A stretch of DNA of 49,057 bases from Clostridiales bacterium (GTDB taxonomy: Bacteria; Bacillota; Clostridia; Oscillospirales; Oscillospiraceae). The stretch is from assembly GCA_004555655.1 (NCBI GenBank), contig SFHJ01000008.1, forward strand, positions 1-49,057. Direction: 5' to 3'. This document shows positions 26,166-33,434 of the stretch, in pieces. Made by a program: the position numbers and the translations under genes. Every line of letters starts with the position of its first letter. The stretch's first letter is position 1. The notes beneath the pieces were generated by a model. That model saw only the letters and a list, made by a program, of their open reading frames with translations. It made no database searches and was not told the origin of the DNA.

Positions 26166-26831
26166 ATGCATCTGAAAGAGAGAATCCGCCATAATTTTCT
26201 CATTGTTTTTGCCGTCACGCTTGTCAGCGCCGGGCTGGTGTTTGCCACCGCGGGCGTACAGGCGGAGCCGGAAGGCACGGTCAGGCCGGAAGCCGCAGCC
26301 GCCGCGCAGGCAGTGGTGGAGCCCGCGCCAGTCGCCCGCATGGCAGAGCCGGAGGCTGCAGCCGCGCCGGAGGCTACAGCCGCGCCGCAGGCTGAAGCGT
26401 CCGCCGTGCCAAAGACGGCCAAGGCCAGGGCGCTGGCAGACGCGCTGGAAAACGGCGAGCCGATGCCGCCGGCCGTACCGGTGCAGAAAACGTCCGCGGA
26501 AGAGAGCGCCGAACCGGGCGTTCCGGACAATCTGACGCTGCTTGACACCTTCATCGCCACGGCCTACTGCCTGACCGGCACCACATCCACAGGTACATAC
26601 ACCACCGTCGGCCGCACGCTTGCCGTAAACCCGGGCATCATCCCCTACGGCACGCATGTGTGGCTCTACCTCGAAGACGGCACGTTTGTCGGCGACTTCT
26701 ACGCCGAGGACACGGGCGCAAACATGATGGAGCATCCCTACGTCGTGGACATCTACATGGGCGAGGACTCCTACAACGACTGCATCAACTGGGGCGCGCG
26801 GCGCGTTTCAATCTATGTCGAGGGCGAATAA
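26166..26831 (+). CDS. secreted 3D-domain protein (putative cell-wall-active), 221 aa
   Basis: The N-terminal hydrophobic segment (about residues 10-33, ending VQA) acts as signal peptide or anchor. An alanine/proline/glutamate-rich low-complexity linker covers about 34-120. The C-terminal 100 residues are a 3D domain (PF06725), named for three conserved aspartates: the FIATAYCLTG start, NPGIIPYGTHVWL, the AEDTG motif and the closing VDIYMG segment are seen. The fold is shared with the catalytic barrel of MltA lytic transglycosylases and with the tail of YabE/RpfB-like proteins, so a role in peptidoglycan cleavage is likely. No LysM or G5 domain is present. GGAGG stands before the start. Monocistronic, bounded by its own promoter and a terminator. 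Confidence 0.88.
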   Translation: MHLKERIRHNFLIVFAVTLVSAGLVFATAGVQAEPEGTVRPEAAAAAQAVVEPAPVARMAEPEAAAAPEATAAPQAEASAVPKTAKARALADALENGEPMPPAVPVQKTSAEESAEPGVPDNLTLLDTFIATAYCLTGTTSTGTYTTVGRTLAVNPGIIPYGTHVWLYLEDGTFVGDFYAEDTGANMMEHPYVVDIYMGEDSYNDCINWGARRVSIYVEGE

Positions 26832-26834
26832 GCA

Positions 26835-26886
26835 TTGAAAAACTGCCTTTCGTTTGCTACAATGGCAAGCGAAAGGCGGATTTTTT
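26835..26886 (+). promoter_or_regulatory. overlapping terminator hairpin and rsmA promoter
   Basis: GCCTTTCGTTTGC (26845-26857) pairs, with one G-T, with GCAAGCGAAAGGC (26865-26877) and is followed by T6, forming a terminator after the 3D-domain gene. The same bases contain TTGAAA (26835-26840), a 17-base spacer and TACAAT (26858-26863, in the loop), a good promoter. A transcript starting there would lack the 5' arm of the hairpin and would expose the AAAGGCGG ribosome site of rsmA, which read-through transcripts would bury. Confidence 0.65.
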
Positions 26887-27750
26887 ATGGATCTTTGCAG
26901 CATCAATGACATCAAGGCCCTGCTTGCCCGGCACGGCTTTCATTTTTCCAAGTCCAAGGGGCAGAATTTTCTCACGCAGCGCTGGGTGCCGCAGCGCATC
27001 GTCGCGGAAGCCGGGGTGGACGGCGCGTGCGGCGTGCTGGAGGTTGGGCCCGGCATCGGCCCGTTGACGCAGGAGCTTTGCAGGAAGGCGAATAAGGTCG
27101 TGGCCGTCGAGGTCGACACCGCCCTGCAGCCGGTTCTCGCCGAGACGATGGCGGACGCGGGGAATCTGGAGATCATCTTCGGCGACGTGCTAAAAACCGA
27201 TATCGGCGCGCTGGTGCAGGAAAAATTTCCGCATCTTAAGCCGATGGCGTGCGCAAATCTGCCGTACTATATTACAACACCCGTGCTGGCCGCGCTGTTG
27301 TCGGCACGCTGCTTTGACTCCGTAACGGTCATGGTGCAAAAGGAGGTCGCGCAGCGCATCTGCGCGAAGGCCGGCAGCAGCGAATACGGCGCGTTCTCCG
27401 TGTTCTGCCAGTACTATGCCGAGCCGAAGCTGCTGTTCGACGTACCCGCCAGCTGCTTCATCCCACAGCCCAAGGTCACGTCCGCGGTGCTGCAGCTCCG
27501 CCTCCGAAGCGCGCCGCCGTGTGAAATTCTGGACGAGGACCTGTTTTTCCGCGTTGTGAAGGCCAGCTTTGCCCAGCGTAGAAAGACGCTGGTGAACGGC
27601 CTTGCCGCGAGCTTCGGCGAGCTCGGCAAGCAAGCGCTTGCGGATATTCTGACCGCGTGCGGCATTTCCGCCACAGCGCGCGGTGAAACACTGGATGTCG
27701 CCGGCTTTGCGTGCGTGGCCAACGCGCTCTGCAGAGCGCTGCGCGCATGA
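26887..27750 (+). CDS. rsmA: 16S rRNA dimethyladenosine transferase
   Basis: KsgA/RsmA dimethylates two adjacent adenines near the 3' end of 16S rRNA during late 30S assembly. It has 287 aa. Motifs are SKSKGQNFLTQ (substrate entry), the SAM-binding VLEVGPGIGPLT, IIFGDVLK, and the catalytic ANLPYYITTPVL; a C-terminal helical domain follows. The start at MDLCSIND is chosen from the AAAGGCGG site; an upstream in-frame ATG falls inside the terminator/promoter hairpin. Its stop overlaps the next gene (ATGA). Confidence 0.95.
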   Translation: MDLCSINDIKALLARHGFHFSKSKGQNFLTQRWVPQRIVAEAGVDGACGVLEVGPGIGPLTQELCRKANKVVAVEVDTALQPVLAETMADAGNLEIIFGDVLKTDIGALVQEKFPHLKPMACANLPYYITTPVLAALLSARCFDSVTVMVQKEVAQRICAKAGSSEYGAFSVFCQYYAEPKLLFDVPASCFIPQPKVTSAVLQLRLRSAPPCEILDEDLFFRVVKASFAQRRKTLVNGLAASFGELGKQALADILTACGISATARGETLDVAGFACVANALCRALRA

Positions 27751-28085
27751 CGTACTACGTCTACATGGTGCGCTGCGCCGACGGTTCGCACTACACAGGG
27801 CTTTGCACCGACCCCGGAAAACGGATGCGCGAACACGCCGAACGCACCGCCGCGTGCGCGAAGTATACGCGCAGCCATCCGGTCGTGGCGCTCGACGCGC
27901 TGTGGAAGACCGGCTCGCGCAGCGACGCCGCAAGACTCGAAGCGCTCATCAAACGGCTCAACAAGGCGAAAAAGCTGGCGCTCATCGAACGGCCGGGGAC
28001 ATTGGGCGCGGTTTTTGGCGAAAAGCTGGACGCGGAGGCGTACGAGGCCGTACCCCGCGATGCGTTTTTGCCATTTTTCCCATAA
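27747..28085 (+). CDS. GIY-YIG domain protein (UPF0213/YhbQ-like)
   Basis: A 112-aa protein with a single GIY-YIG nuclease domain: YYVYMVRCADGSHYTGLC at the start holds the two motif tyrosines, then the arginine of PGKRMREH and the glutamate of RLEALIKRL. Small stand-alone members of this family (YhbQ, YurQ type) are presumed nucleases with undefined substrates. The start overlaps the rsmA stop as ATGA and lacks a strong ribosome site of its own, so translation is probably coupled. The C-terminal 25 residues extend slightly beyond the core domain. Confidence 0.88.
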   Translation: MTYYVYMVRCADGSHYTGLCTDPGKRMREHAERTAACAKYTRSHPVVALDALWKTGSRSDAARLEALIKRLNKAKKLALIERPGTLGAVFGEKLDAEAYEAVPRDAFLPFFP

Positions 28086-28111
28086 GGCCCCGCAGCGTTT
28101 GCTTTACGGTT

Positions 28112-28147
28112 ACAGGCAGTCCCAGGTGGGACTGCCTGTCTTTTTTT
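28112..28147 (+). terminator. terminator of rsmA operon
   Basis: Perfect stem ACAGGCAGTCCC/GGGACTGCCTGT with AGGT loop and seven T, placed between convergent genes and touching the stop of the minus-strand gene. Confidence 0.92.
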
Positions 28148-29216
28148 ATACCACCATCTCATAGTCCCCTGCCCCGCCGCTGGAGAAGTAGCGGTGCAGG
28201 TCAAACGGCGAGAAAACGCCCCGGTCGGTCACGATGCCCGAGATGAGATGCGGCGGGGTCATGTCGAACGCCGGGTAATAGCCCTTCACGCCCCCGGCCG
28301 CCGTGCGCACGCCCATGGCCTGCAGGGTAAAGTCCGGGTCGCGCATCTCAATGGTCACGGTGTCCTTTGTGGGATGTCCGATATCGGGCGCGCCGGTCAC
28401 GAACGTGGGCACGCCGAAGTGGTTGGCGCAGATGGCGATCTGCATCGTGCCGACCTTGTTGACCACATACCCGTCGAGGCAGATGGCGTCCGCCGCGCAG
28501 GTGAAAAGATCCACGCCCTCGCGCTCCAAAACGAACGCGGGCATGTTGTCGGTGATGACCGTCACGTCAAAGCCCATGTCGCGGCAGACCGTGGCTGTGA
28601 GGCGCGCGCCCTGAAAATAGGGCCTCGTCTCGGGGCAGAACAGGCGCACCTGCTTGCCCGCTTTTTTTGCTTCTTTGAGCATCATGCCCACAATCGTCTC
28701 GCCGAAGCACTGGGTCATGACCGCAGCGTTTTGCGGGAAGAGCGCAACGAGGTACTCCGCGATCTGGTTCACCTTATGATAGCGCCGGTTGTTCGCCGCC
28801 ACGGCGTATTCGCGGATCGCCGCGTCCACCTGCCCACCGGCTGCAAGCGCAGTCCTTGCCGCCTGCAGGCAGCCGTCCGTCACCAGCTTCATCCGCGCGC
28901 GGGTCGTGGGCCGGGCGCTGTAGAGCACGCTTGCCGCGTGTTCCAGAAATTCCAGCTGCTTCTGCGCGGTCATTTCGCGGCACTCATATCCGGCCAGCGC
29001 CATTCCCATCGCGGCGGCGGTATACGGCCCTGCGCTCTGCGTGACCATGTCGGTCACGGCCTGCGCCACCTCGACGTGCGTTCTGCACGTCACGAACTCG
29101 ACGCGCGCCGGGTACACGCGCCGGTCTAAAATGCGCACCTCGCCCGCATCATACCACGCGATGTTCTCATACTGCAGCATGTAGGCAACGCCCTGATCTT
29201 CCCGAGGCTCCGTCAT
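28146..29216 (-). CDS. eIF-2B/MtnA-family sugar-phosphate isomerase, 356 aa
   Basis: Member of the family of methylthioribose-1-phosphate isomerase (MtnA), ribose-1,5-bisphosphate isomerase and eIF2B subunits. The core is clear: MTQC with the catalytic cysteine, ETRPYFQGARLTA, TDNMP, and AADAI ... VVNKVGT with the acid aspartate. The N-terminal phosphate-binding motif RGAPAIG of true MtnA is altered here (QSAGPYT), and the residue after the glycine of NGD-x-ANK is Y. So the substrate may not be methylthioribose 1-phosphate. It starts one base after the punA stop, with GGGGAG upstream, so it works with a nucleoside phosphorylase that releases (deoxy)ribose 1-phosphate. An arginine-rich upstream extension of the frame was rejected. 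Confidence 0.82.
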   Translation of the reverse strand: MTEPREDQGVAYMLQYENIAWYDAGEVRILDRRVYPARVEFVTCRTHVEVAQAVTDMVTQSAGPYTAAAMGMALAGYECREMTAQKQLEFLEHAASVLYSARPTTRARMKLVTDGCLQAARTALAAGGQVDAAIREYAVAANNRRYHKVNQIAEYLVALFPQNAAVMTQCFGETIVGMMLKEAKKAGKQVRLFCPETRPYFQGARLTATVCRDMGFDVTVITDNMPAFVLEREGVDLFTCAADAICLDGYVVNKVGTMQIAICANHFGVPTFVTGAPDIGHPTKDTVTIEMRDPDFTLQAMGVRTAAGGVKGYYPAFDMTPPHLISGIVTDRGVFSPFDLHRYFSSGGAGDYEMVV

Positions 29217-29217
29217 A

Positions 29218-30039
29218 TCACATCTCCCCAATGATCCGCTCAAGATACCTGCTGAAGCGTCCCGATACCAGCTTGCCCGTCTCGTCGACCTCCTCACTCG
29301 TGACGGGCTGGTTGAGCACGCCCGCGGCCATGTTCGTGATGACCGAGATGGCAAGCACGGGCAGGCCGCAGTGCGCCGCAGTGAGCGCCTCGGTCACAGT
29401 GGACATGCCAACCGCGTCGCCGCCAAGCGTGCGGATGGCGCGGATTTCCGCCGGCGTCTCAAACTGCGGGCCGGTCATAAAGAAGTACACGCCCTCGTGC
29501 ACGGTAAGGCCGCTTCCGCCGGCGCAGCGCAGCGCAAGCTGCCGCAGCTCCGGCGTGTACATTTTGGAAATATCAAAAAAGCGCTCGCCGAACTCGTCCA
29601 GATTCCTTCCGCGCAGCGGACTGTGGCCGGTGAACTTGATGTGGTCGCTGATAATCATGATATCGCCCGGCCGGTACGACAGATTCACGCCGCCTGCGGC
29701 GTTCGTGAGAATCACCGCGCGCACGCCAAGGAGCTTAAAAAGCCGTACGGGGATGCTCAGCTGCTCAAAATCATAGCCCTCGTAGGAGTGAAACCTGCCC
29801 GACATGCACACAAGGCGCTTGCCCGCAAGCTCACCGAAAATGAGCTTTCCCGCGTGTCCGGGCGCAGTGGAGACAAGAAAATTCGGGATATCCCTGTACG
29901 CGATCTCCACAGGGTTTTCCAGCTTCGCGGCCAGCGGCCCCAGCGCCGAGCCGAGAATCAGACCGATCTCGGGCACAAACGGCATCCGCACGCGGACATA
30001 GTCGGCGCTCGCCGTATAAAATTCATAGGTCTCGTTCAT
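29218..30039 (-). CDS. punA: purine-nucleoside phosphorylase
   Basis: Trimeric-type (PNP/MTAP family) phosphorylase of 273 aa that splits purine nucleosides with phosphate into base and (deoxy)ribose 1-phosphate. Seen are the phosphate-binding GLILGSALG, SGRFHSYEGYD, LTNAAGGV, GPQFETPAEI with the base-binding glutamate, and ISVITN. The asparagine in ITN points to 6-oxopurines (inosine, guanosine) rather than methylthioadenosine, which uses aspartate there. GGGGAGGAG precedes the ATG at MNETYEFY. It is first in a two-gene operon with the MtnA-like isomerase. Confidence 0.94.
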   Translation of the reverse strand: MNETYEFYTASADYVRVRMPFVPEIGLILGSALGPLAAKLENPVEIAYRDIPNFLVSTAPGHAGKLIFGELAGKRLVCMSGRFHSYEGYDFEQLSIPVRLFKLLGVRAVILTNAAGGVNLSYRPGDIMIISDHIKFTGHSPLRGRNLDEFGERFFDISKMYTPELRQLALRCAGGSGLTVHEGVYFFMTGPQFETPAEIRAIRTLGGDAVGMSTVTEALTAAHCGLPVLAISVITNMAAGVLNQPVTSEEVDETGKLVSGRFSRYLERIIGEM

Positions 30040-30058
30040 ATGTATCTCCTCCCCTGTC

Positions 30059-30087
30059 ATCATAGCAGACCGCTTGCGAATCTTCAA
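30059..30087 (-). promoter_or_regulatory. punA promoter
   Basis: TTGAAG (30082-30087), 17-base spacer, TATGAT (30059-30064), about 20 bases before the start codon of punA. Confidence 0.7.
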
Positions 30088-30093
30088 CCGTCC

Positions 30094-30122
30094 TTGACAA
30101 TTTTGGTGGGCCATGGCAGAAT
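30094..30122 (+). promoter_or_regulatory. promoter of the small membrane protein gene
   Basis: TTGACA (30094-30099), 17-base spacer, CAGAAT (30117-30122). It is back to back with the punA promoter. The in-frame ATG at 30121 lies within this -10 box, which supports the later start. Confidence 0.55.
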
Positions 30123-30144
30123 GAACGCAGAAAGGATCGGTATT

Positions 30145-30333
30145 ATGGTACGCGATATCCTGTTTGCATTCATCTGTACGGTTCTGGCCGGCTTTTTCGC
30201 CGCCGGCTGGATTGGAGACTGGCTCAACTGGCCCGACGCGGGCGCTGTTTTTGCCGTTGCTGTGATGGGCTGCTTCATCCTGCGCGCGGTATACGAAAAA
30301 CGCGGCACAGACGATGATGCAGCGGAGAAATAA
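30145..30333 (+). CDS. small two-helix membrane protein, 62 aa
   Basis: I do not recognise the family. The protein is mostly two hydrophobic segments (about residues 4-24 and 32-48) joined by a short GDWLNWPD loop, with a charged tail rich in D/E/K. AAAGGA lies nine bases before the ATG; a start eight codons upstream would sit in the promoter -10 box. It has its own promoter and a strong hairpin follows, so it is probably a real single-gene transcript. It may act as a small membrane modulator, but nothing shows this. Confidence 0.6.
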   Translation: MVRDILFAFICTVLAGFFAAGWIGDWLNWPDAGAVFAVAVMGCFILRAVYEKRGTDDDAAEK

Positions 30334-30341
30334 CGCAGTTT

Positions 30342-30381
30342 GGCCGCGGCCGTCAGCGTTTCGCTGGCGGCCGCGGCCTTT
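30342..30381. terminator. GC-rich hairpin between convergent genes
   Basis: A stem of 17 pairs (GGCCGCGGCCGTCAGCG with CGCTGGCGGCCGCGGCC, one G-T) with a three-T loop. The T tract after it is short (TTT), so termination may rest on stem strength. Confidence 0.6.
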
Positions 30382-30384
30382 CTG

Positions 30385-31059
30385 TCAGTATAACCAGATC
30401 GTTGGCAGCCCGGCGCAGACCATGCCTGCCTTTTTCTGCAGGCAGATCGACGCTTCATTTCCGTCAATGACATGGCTGAACGGCGTCCAGCCGCGCGACA
30501 GATGCCATGCAATCAGATACTGCTCCAGCGCCAGACCATATCCCCGGCGGCGGAACTCCGGAAACACCTCGAGCAGGCCCATGCTGCCCTCCGGGTGCGT
30601 ACCGGCAAATCCAGCCAGGCGGCCGCCGTCAAAAAGGCCCCACATCCGCCCGGCGGCAATGCGGCTGGTAATATACGGCCCGGCGTCTTCAAACAGGTGG
30701 TAATGCGCCGCCGCCTGCTTTGCGTGGCACAGTTCCAGCGGGCGGATGTCGAACGCCGGAACAGCCGGCGGCTCGTCCTGCGCGTAGACCCATTGCGTGC
30801 AGAAGTCTTTTCCGCCAAGGCCAAACGCGGTGCTGACAGCCTGCTGCGCGCTGCGGCTTTTGACAACGACCGTATGCACTTTGCCCGGAGCCAGCGGCCG
30901 CAGGATGCGGCAGAGCGCATCGCCATCCAGAATATCCGTCAGAAACGTGCTTTTTTCCGCATCCTGAACGATGGAGCCCTCCGGCCCGTCATAGACCAGA
31001 CTCCCGTTCTCCCGCCCCATCAGCGCAAACAGGTCAATATTGTTCAGATTCTTTTCCAT
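30385..31059 (-). CDS. GNAT-family acetyltransferase
   Basis: A 224-aa protein whose C-terminal half is a GNAT fold: IRPLELCHA at the start, GLLEVFPEFRRRGYGLALEQYL as the acetyl-CoA-binding motif (R-R-x-G-x-G/A), and GNEASICLQKKAGM as the later strand. The N-terminal 100 residues are less typical and may hold the substrate site. The substrate is not predictable. It follows the XdhC-like gene by 18 bases, so the two are probably co-transcribed, though a shared function is not obvious. Confidence 0.85.
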   Translation of the reverse strand: MEKNLNNIDLFALMGRENGSLVYDGPEGSIVQDAEKSTFLTDILDGDALCRILRPLAPGKVHTVVVKSRSAQQAVSTAFGLGGKDFCTQWVYAQDEPPAVPAFDIRPLELCHAKQAAAHYHLFEDAGPYITSRIAAGRMWGLFDGGRLAGFAGTHPEGSMGLLEVFPEFRRRGYGLALEQYLIAWHLSRGWTPFSHVIDGNEASICLQKKAGMVCAGLPTIWLY

Positions 31060-31077
31060 TGTACCCTCTTTTCTCTG

Positions 31078-32100
31078 TCAGCCGACCGTTTTCGCGGCGT
31101 TTTTTGCCTTCCTCGTACCGGCGCGCAGAGCGCGGTGGCGGATGAGCTCGGCCGCGATGGAGACGGCGATCTCAGCCGGAGTCTCGGCAAAAATTTCAAG
31201 GCCGATTGGCGCGTGGATGCGCGCGAGCTGTTCGCCGCTCACGCCCGCCCCGCGCAAAGCCTCATTCGTCTTTTCCACCTTGCGGTGGCTGCCGATGCAG
31301 CCGATGTAGCACGCGTCCGTCGCAAGCGCCTGCAAAAGCACCGCGCGGTCGGCAAGGTGCCCCGGCGTCATGACGACGATGGAATCCTCCCGCGTGACGC
31401 TGATCCGCTTTGTAAAATCCGCAAACGGGCCGCAGACGACCTGCGCGGCACGCGGATAGTTTTCCGCACGGGCCAGATCTTCGCGTTCATCATACACCGC
31501 CACGCGGAAGCCCACGTCCGGCAAAAGCGCGCTGAGCGCCCGGCCCACGTGCCCGCCGCCCACGATATACACCGTACCCGCGCGCACAAGCGGCTCGGCG
31601 TACCAGCCCTCGCCCGGCAGATAAACCGGCACGGCCTGCAAAAGCTGCGGCAGCGGCGCGCCCTGCGCGCGGCAGACCAGAATATCCGTCACTGCGCCGC
31701 CGGACAGGCGGTAGACGAGCCATGCGTTTTCCTGCCTTTCAAGCGCCGCACAGATCGCTTCCAGCGCCGCACGGTCGGCCTCATTCTGCGCCGAGAGCAG
31801 CCGGAAGCTCACTGTCACATCGCCGCCGCAGATCATGCCGATATCGCCAAGCTGGCTTGGTGCAAGGCGGAAGCTGCGGCACGCAGCGCTTTCTCCTCGA
31901 TGGATGCGCACGGCCTGCTGTATGGCCTCCCGCTCGATCGCGCCGCCGCCGACGGTGCCAAGGATGTGTCCGTCCGGAAACACGGCCATTTTTGCGCCGG
32001 CGCCGCGCGGCGTGGAGCCGGACGCTGCCAGCACGCTGCACAAAACCGCGTCCTCGCCGCGCATAAGCGCATCCCGAAGCGTCTGGAACAATTCCCTCAT
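31078..32100 (-). CDS. XdhC/CoxI-family protein, 340 aa
   Basis: XdhC-type proteins bind the molybdenum cofactor and help insert it, after sulfuration, into xanthine dehydrogenase-type enzymes. The N-terminal XdhC domain has ASGSTPRGAGAKMAV and GTVGGGAIE. The C-terminal part is a Rossmann-like domain (VYIVGGGHVGRALSALL) with MTPGHLADRAVL and CYIGCIGS. GGAGG precedes the ATG at MRELFQTL; the longer frame begins inside its promoter region and is rejected. No molybdenum hydroxylase gene lies in the window, so its client enzyme must be elsewhere. Confidence 0.9.
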   Translation of the reverse strand: MRELFQTLRDALMRGEDAVLCSVLAASGSTPRGAGAKMAVFPDGHILGTVGGGAIEREAIQQAVRIHRGESAACRSFRLAPSQLGDIGMICGGDVTVSFRLLSAQNEADRAALEAICAALERQENAWLVYRLSGGAVTDILVCRAQGAPLPQLLQAVPVYLPGEGWYAEPLVRAGTVYIVGGGHVGRALSALLPDVGFRVAVYDEREDLARAENYPRAAQVVCGPFADFTKRISVTREDSIVVMTPGHLADRAVLLQALATDACYIGCIGSHRKVEKTNEALRGAGVSGEQLARIHAPIGLEIFAETPAEIAVSIAAELIRHRALRAGTRKAKNAAKTVG

Positions 32101-32146
32101 CTTGCTCTTCCTCCCGCTGCGCGGCGTACCGCGCGTTGTTTTTCTA

Positions 32147-32175
32147 ACCGTATCACGCGAAACACCATGTGTCAA
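32147..32175 (-). promoter_or_regulatory. promoter of the XdhC-GNAT operon
   Basis: Consensus TTGACA (32170-32175), 17-base spacer, weak TACGGT (32147-32152). The poor -10 box suggests low or activated expression. Confidence 0.5.
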
Positions 32176-32181
32176 GCACAG

Positions 32182-32220
32182 AAAATCCCGGTGCATCCGT
32201 CAGGACGCGCCGGGATTTTT
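32182..32220 (-). terminator. terminator of the twelve-gene mdh-to-carrier operon
   Basis: AAAATCCCGG pairs with CCGGGATTTT, with further pairing inside (TCC/GGA), nine bases beyond the stop of the last gene. T runs lie on both sides. Confidence 0.85.
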
Positions 32221-32228
32221 GTTATGTA

Positions 32229-33431
32229 CTAGAATACTGCAACCAGCAGCTTCGCAGCAAGCACCACCAGCACCAGCGCGATGGGGTACGTCGCGGCGTA
32301 GGCCGCAGCCACCTCGTCGGTTCCGGCGACGCTGATGAGCGTGCCGAGCGCCGGGGTACTGGTCATGCCGCCCGTGAGCGAGGCAAGGTCGTTGAAAATG
32401 TTCAGCTTGAATACATACTTGCCCAGCAGGAAGCCCACAGCCATCGGCAGCAGCGTCATGAGAGCGCCATAGATGAAATACGACACCCGGACGTACTTGA
32501 CGAAGTTCACGCCGCCGGGCACACCCGCGCCGACCAGAAAGAGCACCAGCCCCAGTTCGCGGAAGAAATTGAGCGTGTGCTTGTTGACCGACAGATCAAT
32601 GTTGCCCACATGCCCGAAATGCCCCACAATCAGGCCTGCCACCAGCGTGCCGCCGGATGAGCCGAGGGAGAAGTTGATGCCGGGGATCCTGATGCTGCCG
32701 ATGATGAGGCCCAACACGACCGCCAGCATGAACGGGGTAAAATCGAACGAATCCAGACGTTTGCGCACCTTATCGAGATGTACCGGACGCGCGTTTGCAC
32801 TTGATCCGGTAAAACGGCGACGCTCGCGCACAAGGTCGATATGCTCGACGCGCGGCATGAGCTGCACAAACAGCACCACGCCCAGAACGCCGAACAAGTA
32901 CGCAATGCCATAGCCTGCGGTCGCCGCGTCGGGGTCCATCGCCGCGTCTTTGGCGGCAGACAAGCCTGGCGTGCTTGTGAGCGCGCCCGTCATCAGGCCT
33001 ACGGCCAGCGACGAGGAAATGCCGGACAGAAGCTTGATGACGACGGTGACGGCCACGCCGCACAAGATGACGATAAAGCCCATAAGGACGTAGGAGATCG
33101 ATTCCCTGTTGAAGTTGCGGAAGAACTTCGGGCCCGCGATCAGGCCGACAGCCGTGACGAACATCGCCGTGCCGAGGTTGGAGATGAGCGAGTACATGGG
33201 CTTGACAGTCTCGGTATCGAACAGCACGATTGTCTTGCCGCCCACCTCGAACGCGCCCACGCGCGAAGCAAGGATGCCGAACAGCAGCGCCACGAGCAGC
33301 ACGCCCGCCGTGCCGAGCGAAATTCCCTTGATCTCAACCGCGCCGAGCAGATACCCAAGCGCCGCGATGAGAAAGACGAAGAACAGCGTCGTCATCATCG
33401 ACGACAGCACGCCCCCAAAATAAGCGGCCAT
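32229..33431 (-). CDS. AspT/YidE-duplication-family carrier, putative dicarboxylate exchanger
   Basis: A polytopic membrane protein of 400 aa built of two related halves, each with about five helices and a signature loop: GALTSTPGLSAAKDAA in the first, GGMTSTPALGTLISVAG in the second. This pattern is typical of the Asp-Al_Ex domain (PF06826) found in the aspartate:alanine exchanger AspT and in YidE/YbjL. The cytoplasmic TrkA-C domains that usually lie between the halves are missing; only a charged linker of about 40 residues is present, so this is a short form. It is the last gene of the fumarate-reductase operon, four bases after frdA, so it probably carries succinate, fumarate, malate or aspartate. 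The substrate is inferred from context. Confidence 0.82.
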   Translation of the reverse strand: MAAYFGGVLSSMMTTLFFVFLIAALGYLLGAVEIKGISLGTAGVLLVALLFGILASRVGAFEVGGKTIVLFDTETVKPMYSLISNLGTAMFVTAVGLIAGPKFFRNFNRESISYVLMGFIVILCGVAVTVVIKLLSGISSSLAVGLMTGALTSTPGLSAAKDAAMDPDAATAGYGIAYLFGVLGVVLFVQLMPRVEHIDLVRERRRFTGSSANARPVHLDKVRKRLDSFDFTPFMLAVVLGLIIGSIRIPGINFSLGSSGGTLVAGLIVGHFGHVGNIDLSVNKHTLNFFRELGLVLFLVGAGVPGGVNFVKYVRVSYFIYGALMTLLPMAVGFLLGKYVFKLNIFNDLASLTGGMTSTPALGTLISVAGTDEVAAAYAATYPIALVLVVLAAKLLVAVF

Positions 33432-33434
33432 GTC

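Noticed and set aside
28146..29354. 402-codon version of the MtnA-like protein
   Set aside because: The first 46 codons are arginine/serine-rich and overlap punA; GGGGAG before the inner ATG marks the proper start.
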